From Actinoplanes sp. N902-109 (GTDB lineage: Bacteria > Actinomycetota > Actinomycetes > Mycobacteriales > Micromonosporaceae), in contig NC_021191.1 of assembly GCF_000389965.1 (NCBI RefSeq), forward strand, positions 5,271,501 to 5,335,500: a DNA stretch of 64,000 nucleotides, given 5' to 3'. Made by a program: the position numbers and the translations under genes. Of this stretch, positions 59,085 to 64,000 are shown in pieces. Position 1 is the first letter of the stretch. Every line of letters begins with the position of its first letter. The notes under the pieces are model-generated. The model made no database searches, was not told the DNA's origin, and worked only from the letters and a program-made list of their open reading frames with translations.

Positions 59085-59954
59085 ATGAGCCGCCGCCGCA
59101 TGCTGGACCCCAACCGCGACCTGGACCCCAACCGCGACCTGGACCCGAACCACGAACTCGCCGCGTTCCTGCGGACCCGGCGGGAACGCCTGGACCCGCA
59201 CGACTTCGCTCTGCCGGTCCGGCGGCAGACCCGGCGCACCCCCGGGTTGCGCCGCGAGGAGGTCGCCGAGCTGGCCGGGGTGAGCAGCGACTACATCGTG
59301 CGGCTGGAACAGGCACGCGGGCTGCGTCCCTCGGCCGACGTGGTGGAGGCGCTGGCCGCAGCCCTGCGGCTCACCGCGGACGAACGCGCCTACCTGTTCG
59401 ACCTGACCCGGCAGCGCCCGGCCACCGCGGGCGAAGCGGCGGCCGAGGCGGCACCGGCGCTGGCCCGGCTGGTCGCCGACCTGGCACCGACGCCGGCCAT
59501 GCTGCTCAACCACCGGGCCGACCTGCTCGCCTGGAACGACGAGATGGCGCGGCTGCTGCTGGACTTCGACGAGCTGCCACCGGCTCAGCGGAACGCCTTG
59601 TGGATATGTCTGGTACGGCCGGAGATGCGGAACTTCTATGTCGATCGGGAACGCATCGTCCGGGAGGGCATCGCGCACCTGCGAGCCGCATGGGCCGCGC
59701 ACCCTGACGACCGGGCCCTGGCCGACCTGATCGCCATCTGCACCGCCGACGCCGAGATCGCCGGCTGGTGGGCCGAACGCGACGTCAAGGTGAACGGGCG
59801 CGGGCGCAAGACGATGCGGCACCCCGGCGTGGGCCTCGTCTCGGTGGACTTCGAGACGCTGACGCCGCTCGGGGACCCGGGCCAGCGGCTGGTGCTCTGC
59901 CGGCCCGCCGACGACGACAGCCGCGCGGCGATGCGGGAGCTGGCCAAGCGCTGA
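59085..59954 (+). CDS. XRE-family regulator with MmyB-like ligand-binding domain
   Basis: The 289-residue protein has a helix-turn-helix (LPVRRQTRRTPGLRREEVAELAGVSSDYIVRLEQARGLRPSADVVEALAAALRL) and a C-terminal MmyB-like domain (PALARLVADLAPTPAMLLNHRADLLAWNDEMARLL ... FYVDRERIVREGIAHLRAAWAAHPDD). MmyB-like regulators of actinomycetes often control an adjacent oxidoreductase, here the divergent aldo/keto reductase. The N-terminus carries three copies of a LDPN-containing repeat (18-bp units at 59104-59157). Confidence 0.88.
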   Translation: MSRRRMLDPNRDLDPNRDLDPNHELAAFLRTRRERLDPHDFALPVRRQTRRTPGLRREEVAELAGVSSDYIVRLEQARGLRPSADVVEALAAALRLTADERAYLFDLTRQRPATAGEAAAEAAPALARLVADLAPTPAMLLNHRADLLAWNDEMARLLLDFDELPPAQRNALWICLVRPEMRNFYVDRERIVREGIAHLRAAWAAHPDDRALADLIAICTADAEIAGWWAERDVKVNGRGRKTMRHPGVGLVSVDFETLTPLGDPGQRLVLCRPADDDSRAAMRELAKR

Positions 59955-60006
59955 CCCTGGCGGCGCCGCGCCACGCCACGCCGCGCCACGCCGCCGCCCG
60001 GATCGG

Positions 60007-60100
60007 GCCGTTTCCCGCGCCGCGCCACCCGCCGTTTCCCGCGCCGAGCCACGCCGCGGGTCGGGTCGGGTCGGGGCCGCGCCGCGGGTCGGGGCCGCGG
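60007..60100. repeat. Low-complexity repeats with G-quadruplex motif
   Basis: GCCGTTTCCCGCGCCG occurs at 60007 and again at 60031 (24-base period). CGGGTCGGGGCCGCG occurs at 60067 and 60085 (18-base period). Within them GGGTCGGGTCGGGTCGGGG (60058-60076) is a G-quadruplex motif with two-base loops on the plus strand. The tract fills most of the 165-base gap between two convergent genes. Confidence 0.85.
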
Positions 60101-60119
60101 CGCGGAGGTGGAGGGGCGG

Positions 60120-61538
60120 TCAGGGTTGCTGGGGCTTGGCCGGGAGCCACAGGCCGATCACTCCGCCGGCCGCGATGATGACGGCGCCGACCACGACGGC
60201 GGGGCGGATACCGTCCACGAAGGACTGGGCGGTGGCGTAGCTGCCGTTGGAGCTGAAGACGGAGGCCAGGGCGGCAACCCCGACGGCGACCCCCAGCTCG
60301 CGGATGGTGTTGTTGGCGCCGGAGGCCACCCCGCGCTCCTCGGCCGTGACACTGGCCAGCGCCATCGTGCTGATCGGGGCGAAGGTGAGCCCCATACCGA
60401 CCCCGGCCAGCAGGAACGCGACCATCAGGTCGGGGTAGGTGACGGTGGCCGTGCTGGCCAGACCGATCCACAGCACACCCGCGGCCAGCAGGAGCTGGCC
60501 GGTGACGATCAGCCGGCGCAGGCCGATGCGGTCGGCGAACGCGCCGGCCAGCGGGGCGACCACCATCGGGGCAGCCGTCCACGGCAGGGTGCGCAGGCCG
60601 GCTTCGAGCGGGCTGAGCTGCTGGACCACCTGGAAGAACTGGGCGAGCAGGAAGACCGCGCCGAACGCGCCGGCCGAGAACGTCAGGGTGACCAGCGTGA
60701 CCAGGCTGAAGCCGCGCGAGCGGAACAGGGTCAGCGGGAGCATGGGCGTGCTGGTGCGGCGCTGCCAGGCGAGGAAGGCCAGCAGCAGGGCCGCGCCACC
60801 GAGCAGCATGCCGAGCTCGCGCCCCGAGGTCCAGCCGCGGTCCGGGCCGTCCACGATGCCCCAGACCAGCAGCAGCATGCCCGCGGCGGACAGCACCAGG
60901 CCGAGCGGGTCGAGCCGGCGGGCGCCACCGCGTGAGTCGTCCAGGACGGTAGCGGCGAGGACGACCGCGAGCACGCCGACGGGCACGTTGAGCCAGAAGA
61001 TGAACGACCAGTGCAGACCCTCGACCACCGCGCCGCCGACGACCGGGCCGATGGCGACCCCGAGACCGCTGATGCCACCCCAGATGCCGACCGAGGCGCT
61101 GCGCAGCCGCTCGGGCACGGCCTCGGCGAGCAGGGTCAGGGCCAGGGGTGCGACGGCCGCGCCGCCGAGGCCCTGCACGGCCCGCGCCGCGGTGAGCATC
61201 CAGGGCTCGGTCGCCAGGGCCGCCGCCGCGGAGGCGAGCGTGAAGACGACCAGCCCGCCGATGAACATCCGGCGCCGGCCCAGCCGGTCACCGAGCGCGG
61301 CGGCGGTCAGCAGGAAGGCCGCGAACGGGAGCGTGTAGGCGTTGACGAACCACTGCAGGTCGGCGAGCGACGCGCCGAGCTCGCTCTTGATGACCGGCAG
61401 TGCCGTGGTCACCACGAGGTTGTCCAGCGTGACCATGAACGTGGGGATGCCGACGGCGGCGAGCACCGCGGCGAGCGGGCGGGTCCGGCGGGCCGGGCGG
61501 GTGCCGGCTCCCGGTGCGGGCGGCGCGAGCGTGGTCAT
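60120..61538 (-). CDS. DHA2-family MFS multidrug exporter
   Basis: The 472-residue transporter has 14 predicted membrane helices and DHA2 motifs: motif C-like LDNLVVTTALPVIKSELGASLADLQWFVNAYTL, motif A GDRLGRRRMFIGG, ARAVQGLGGAAVAPLALTLLAE, then WGGISGLGVAIGPVVGGAVVEGLHWSFIFWLNVPVGV. This is the QacA/EmrB-type proton-driven drug efflux family. It is divergent from a TetR gene, with three operator copies between them, so it is very probably repressed by that protein and induced by its substrate. Confidence 0.93.
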   Translation of the reverse strand: MTTLAPPAPGAGTRPARRTRPLAAVLAAVGIPTFMVTLDNLVVTTALPVIKSELGASLADLQWFVNAYTLPFAAFLLTAAALGDRLGRRRMFIGGLVVFTLASAAAALATEPWMLTAARAVQGLGGAAVAPLALTLLAEAVPERLRSASVGIWGGISGLGVAIGPVVGGAVVEGLHWSFIFWLNVPVGVLAVVLAATVLDDSRGGARRLDPLGLVLSAAGMLLLVWGIVDGPDRGWTSGRELGMLLGGAALLLAFLAWQRRTSTPMLPLTLFRSRGFSLVTLVTLTFSAGAFGAVFLLAQFFQVVQQLSPLEAGLRTLPWTAAPMVVAPLAGAFADRIGLRRLIVTGQLLLAAGVLWIGLASTATVTYPDLMVAFLLAGVGMGLTFAPISTMALASVTAEERGVASGANNTIRELGVAVGVAALASVFSSNGSYATAQSFVDGIRPAVVVGAVIIAAGGVIGLWLPAKPQQP

Positions 61539-61570
61539 GAGAGAACTCCTGGGTGCGATCCGGCGAGTTG

Positions 61571-61673
61571 TTATTCGCTGATAACCAGCAAAGTAGTAAT
61601 CCGCTGATAACTTGTCAAGCCGAGGCTGTGTACGAGTGAGCGGCGGGTCCGGGTGGAAGTCATCGACTGATAA
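61571..61673. promoter_or_regulatory. Three TetR operator copies between the MFS and tetR genes
   Basis: TTATTCGCTGATAA (61571-61584), TAATCCGCTGATAA (61597-61610) and TCATCGACTGATAA (61660-61673) share the core CTGATAA and a partial dyad. The third copy overlaps the minus-10 TAAGCT of the leaderless tetR promoter, fitting autorepression. The first two lie over the MFS promoter region. Confidence 0.7.
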
Positions 61674-61682
61674 GCTGGCGGG

Positions 61683-62222
61683 ATGGCCAGGTCACGTCTC
61701 ACCGCCGAGGAACGTCAGGAGCAGCTGATCCGGGCTGCGGTCACGGTGTTCAGCGCCGGTGGCTACGCCGGTGCCACGACCGACCAGGTCGCGCGGCTGG
61801 CCGGCGTATCGCAGCCGTACGTGATCCGGCTCTTCGGCACCAAGCAGGAGCTGTTCCTGGCTGCCGTGCGCTACGCCGCCGACCACATCGAACGGGCCTT
61901 CCGCCGCGCCGCCGAGGACGAGCCGACGCTGGAGGCACTCGGGCACGCCTATCGTGACCTGCTGGCCGAGCGCGAACTGATCACGTGCATGCTGCACGGG
62001 TTCGCCGCGTCCGCCGACCCGGTGATCGGGCCGGTCGTGCGCCAGTGCTTCGGTGCCTTCTATCTGACGGTCCGCGATCTGACCGGGGCCACGGTGGCGG
62101 AGGCGCGCGACTTCATCGCCACCGGGATGTTGCTCACCGTGCTCGGTGCGATGCGCGTCGCCGGGCCCGACGCCGTGCCGCAGGAGCCCTGGATGGCCGA
62201 GCTCCTGACCTTCGAGGACTAG
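61683..62222 (+). CDS. TetR-family repressor of the MFS exporter
   Basis: The 179-residue protein has the TetR helix-turn-helix (ERQEQLIRAAVTVFSAGGYAGATTDQVARLAGVSQPYVIRLFGTKQELFLAAVRY) and a C-terminal ligand-binding domain with DRAV-like segments (LAERELITCMLHGFAASADPVIGPVVRQCF). TAAGCT six bases before ATG 61683 and no ribosome site indicate leaderless translation. An operator copy covers the minus-10. Its last four bases overlap the stop of the convergent dihydropteroate synthase gene. Confidence 0.9.
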   Translation: MARSRLTAEERQEQLIRAAVTVFSAGGYAGATTDQVARLAGVSQPYVIRLFGTKQELFLAAVRYAADHIERAFRRAAEDEPTLEALGHAYRDLLAERELITCMLHGFAASADPVIGPVVRQCFGAFYLTVRDLTGATVAEARDFIATGMLLTVLGAMRVAGPDAVPQEPWMAELLTFED

Positions 62223-63100
62223 AGATTGTGCCGGGTGTACGCCGGAGCGCGGTACCCGAGCATCGCCTCCGTCATCCGCACCGCGTCCACCGCCGCCTTG
62301 ACGTCGTGGACCCGGACGATGCGGGCCCCGTTGAGGATCCAGAAGACGAGCGCGGCGACCGTGCCGGCGAGCCGTTCGCGTTGCGGGGCGTCCAGGGACT
62401 CGCCGATGAAGTCCTTGTTGCTCACCGCGGCGAGCAGCGGGTGCCCCAGCTCGGCGATGTCGCGCAGGCGCCGGCTGAGCTCCAGGGTGTGCAGGGTGTT
62501 CTTGTTCAGGTCCGGCCCCGGGTCGATGATCAGCTGCTCCGGGCGTACCCCACGGTCCAGGGCGAGGGCCACCCGGGCCCGCAGGAAGCCGGCGACCTCG
62601 GCCACGACGTCGCCGTAGCGGGGTCGCGGATGTTCGGTGCGCGGCGGGGCGAGGCTGTGGGTGATGACCAGCGAGGCGTCCGTGCCCGCGACGGCGTCGG
62701 CCATCGCGGGGTCGCGCAGCCCGGAGGTGTCGTTGATGACGGCGGCACCCGCCTTGATCACCTCGCGGGCGACCTCGGGGCGGTAGGTGTCCACCGAGAC
62801 CACGGCCAGCCCCTGCGCCGCCTCGACCACCGGCAGCACCCGGTCCAGCTCCTCGGCCACCGGCACCGGCGGGCCGGGCGCGAACGGCACCCCGCCGATG
62901 TCGATCCAGTCGGCGCCGGCGGCGGCCGCCGCACGCACCGCCTCGGTCGCCTTCCCCAGCGCGAACGTGCGGCCTCGATCATGGAACGAGTCGGGGGTGC
63001 GATTGACGATCGCCATCACCGCGACGCGCCGCGAGAAATCGTACGAACGCCCGCCGATGAGTCGTTCTGCACTGATCAGCGGTGGTTCGTAGTGGCTCAC
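62219..63100 (-). CDS. Dihydropteroate synthase, FolP2-like
   Basis: The 293-residue TIM-barrel protein begins with the DHPS signature region RVAVMAIVNRTPDSFHDRGRTF, followed by AAGADWIDIGGVPFAPG, VVSVDTYRPEVAREVIKAG and VINDTSGLRDP. The motif has NRTPDSFHDRG where canonical FolP has NVTPDSFSDGG. This is the pattern of the mycobacterial second copy FolP2, which in Mycobacterium leprae lacks DHPS activity. A stand-alone location, without folB or folK, also fits a paralogue. It may act on a related pterin or have another role. Confidence 0.85.
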   Translation of the reverse strand: MSHYEPPLISAERLIGGRSYDFSRRVAVMAIVNRTPDSFHDRGRTFALGKATEAVRAAAAAGADWIDIGGVPFAPGPPVPVAEELDRVLPVVEAAQGLAVVSVDTYRPEVAREVIKAGAAVINDTSGLRDPAMADAVAGTDASLVITHSLAPPRTEHPRPRYGDVVAEVAGFLRARVALALDRGVRPEQLIIDPGPDLNKNTLHTLELSRRLRDIAELGHPLLAAVSNKDFIGESLDAPQRERLAGTVAALVFWILNGARIVRVHDVKAAVDAVRMTEAMLGYRAPAYTRHNL

Positions 63101-63215
63101 CCGGCGAGACTACCCGGGCTGTGCGGCACCGGCCGGACGGCCCGGAACTTGCGGTGTAAAAAGAACCCGCCGCAACGGTTCCGTGAGTTGATCGCCGCGC
63201 AATAGGGTGCAACGT

Positions 63216-64000
63216 GTGACGGATACGGGACTCGCAGTTGCCGATTTACGGGACCCGGTGCGTTTCCTCTGGTGGCTGATGCGTTGCCAGAAGCGCCGGA
63301 TCGCCGTGGGGGCGGTGCTCGGGTCCACGTGGATGGCCGGGCTGGCGCTCTCCCCGTACCTGTTGTCGCAGGCCGTGGATCGCGGGCTGCACCGCCGTGA
63401 CCTGCCTGAACTCGGCGTCTGGGCCGGGCTGCTGTTCGGCACCGGCGCGGTCAACGCCACCCTCGCGATGCTCCGGCACCGCACCATGACCCGGATCCGG
63501 CTGGACGGGGCGATGCGCACCCTGCGCTGCGTGCTCGCCCATGCGACCCGGCTCGGGGTGGCACTCCCCCGCCGGTTCGGCGCCGGTGAGGCGGTCACCA
63601 TCGGCGTGGCAGACGTGTGGGTGCTCGCGCAGGCGCTCACGGTCACCGGGCCGGGGATCGGTGCGGTTCTGGCGTACGGAATCGTCGCGGTCCTGCTGCT
63701 GAGGATCTCCCCGCTGCTCGCGGTGGTGGTGCTGGCGGGGGTGCCCGTGCTGGCCCTCGCCGTCGGGCCGATGCTGCGCAGCCTGCAACGGGCCGGGCTG
63801 AGCTACCGGGAGCGGCAGGGCGAGCTGGCCGACCGGCTGATCGACGTGGTCGGCGGGCTGAAGGTGCTCAACGGGCTGGGCGGCAAGGAGACGTTCGCGG
63901 TGCGCTACCACCGGGAGTCGCAGGGGGTGATCCCCGAGGGCTACCGGGTCGGGGCGGTCACCAGCTGGATCCAGGCGCTCGGCTTCGGGCTGCCGGCCCT
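63216..64000 (+). CDS. ABC transporter transmembrane-domain protein (3' end outside window)
   Basis: From GTG 63216 an open frame of 261 codons runs to the window end without a stop. It encodes VTDTGLAVADLRDPVRFLWWL, then helices with AVGAVLGSTWMAGLALSPYLLSQAVDRGL, RFGAGEAVTIGVADVWVLAQAL, and GIVAVLLLRISPLLAVVVLAGVPVLALAVGPMLRSLQRAGLSYRERQGELADRLIDVVGGLKVLNGLGGKETF. The last block is the coupling-loop signature of exporter-type ABC transmembrane domains. The ATP-binding domain should follow outside the window. Cargo is unknown. Confidence 0.88.
   Translation, partial: MTDTGLAVADLRDPVRFLWWLMRCQKRRIAVGAVLGSTWMAGLALSPYLLSQAVDRGLHRRDLPELGVWAGLLFGTGAVNATLAMLRHRTMTRIRLDGAMRTLRCVLAHATRLGVALPRRFGAGEAVTIGVADVWVLAQALTVTGPGIGAVLAYGIVAVLLLRISPLLAVVVLAGVPVLALAVGPMLRSLQRAGLSYRERQGELADRLIDVVGGLKVLNGLGGKETFAVRYHRESQGVIPEGYRVGAVTSWIQALGFGLPA

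Noticed and set aside
63246..63911. A 221-codon minus-strand open frame near the window end
   Set aside because: It is antisense to the start of the ABC exporter gene, which runs off the window and shows a genuine transmembrane-domain signature.

Overview
The window is GC-rich (above 70 percent) chromosomal DNA from an actinomycete. A Micromonosporaceae member such as an Actinoplanes relative is my best guess. Supporting signs are actinomycete-restricted families (a SCO5389-type protein, DUF2277, holin-X and DUF3618 proteins, an F420-type LLM oxidoreductase), a cyclic di-AMP riboswitch ahead of an NlpC/P60 hydrolase, a fused CydDC, and many leaderless promoters. I saw no tRNA, rRNA, CRISPR array, transposase or phage module. 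Coding density is high, and no stretch over 300 bases lacks a gene or a recognised element.

Layout. 0-9.7 kb: the 3' end of a secreted GH62 arabinofuranosidase, a YbaK-type deacylase, membrane and propeller proteins, an MBL-fold hydrolase, a SigB/SigF-type sigma gene with its own apparent SigB-type promoter, a GT-C membrane glycosyltransferase, a GNAT protein and a lipoprotein. 9.7-16.5 kb: regulators with their targets, namely ArsR/AHSA1, MarR/quinone oxidoreductase, an ECF sigma coupled to a YcnI copper protein, a two-component system, and a TetR/SDR pair. 17-22 kb: a LolA-like protein with an ABC-2 exporter, an AraC regulator and an SDR. 22-31 kb: a trpBA operon with a HutC-type GntR regulator, an SGNH lipoprotein, a DUF3800 protein, a PAS-GGDEF cyclase and the riboswitch-led NlpC/P60 hydrolase.

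31-38 kb: a BlaI/M56 pair divergent from cydA-cydB-cydDC, with two BlaI-like palindromes in the shared promoter region. 38-52 kb: a long minus-strand run of overlapping genes. It begins with a carbamoyltransferase and carries a near-complete ADP-heptose route (GmhA, HldE, a GmhB domain fused to a GT9) plus five glycosyltransferases or glycosyltransferase domains. It then runs into a topoisomerase IB, a GGDEF-EAL protein and a HAD phosphatase. Inside it lies an 89-bp tandem duplication that creates two coupled 30-codon ORFs. This locus is the best candidate for an undescribed system: a heptose-containing, carbamoylated glycan or glycoside in a Gram-positive organism.

52-64 kb: an aldehyde dehydrogenase divergent from the glycan locus, a GT2, an LLM oxidoreductase, a three-gene envelope-stress operon with a SigB-like promoter, an aldo/keto reductase with an XRE/MmyB-type regulator, a DHA2 MFS pump with a divergent TetR and three operator copies, a FolP2-like dihydropteroate synthase, and the start of an ABC exporter cut by the window end.
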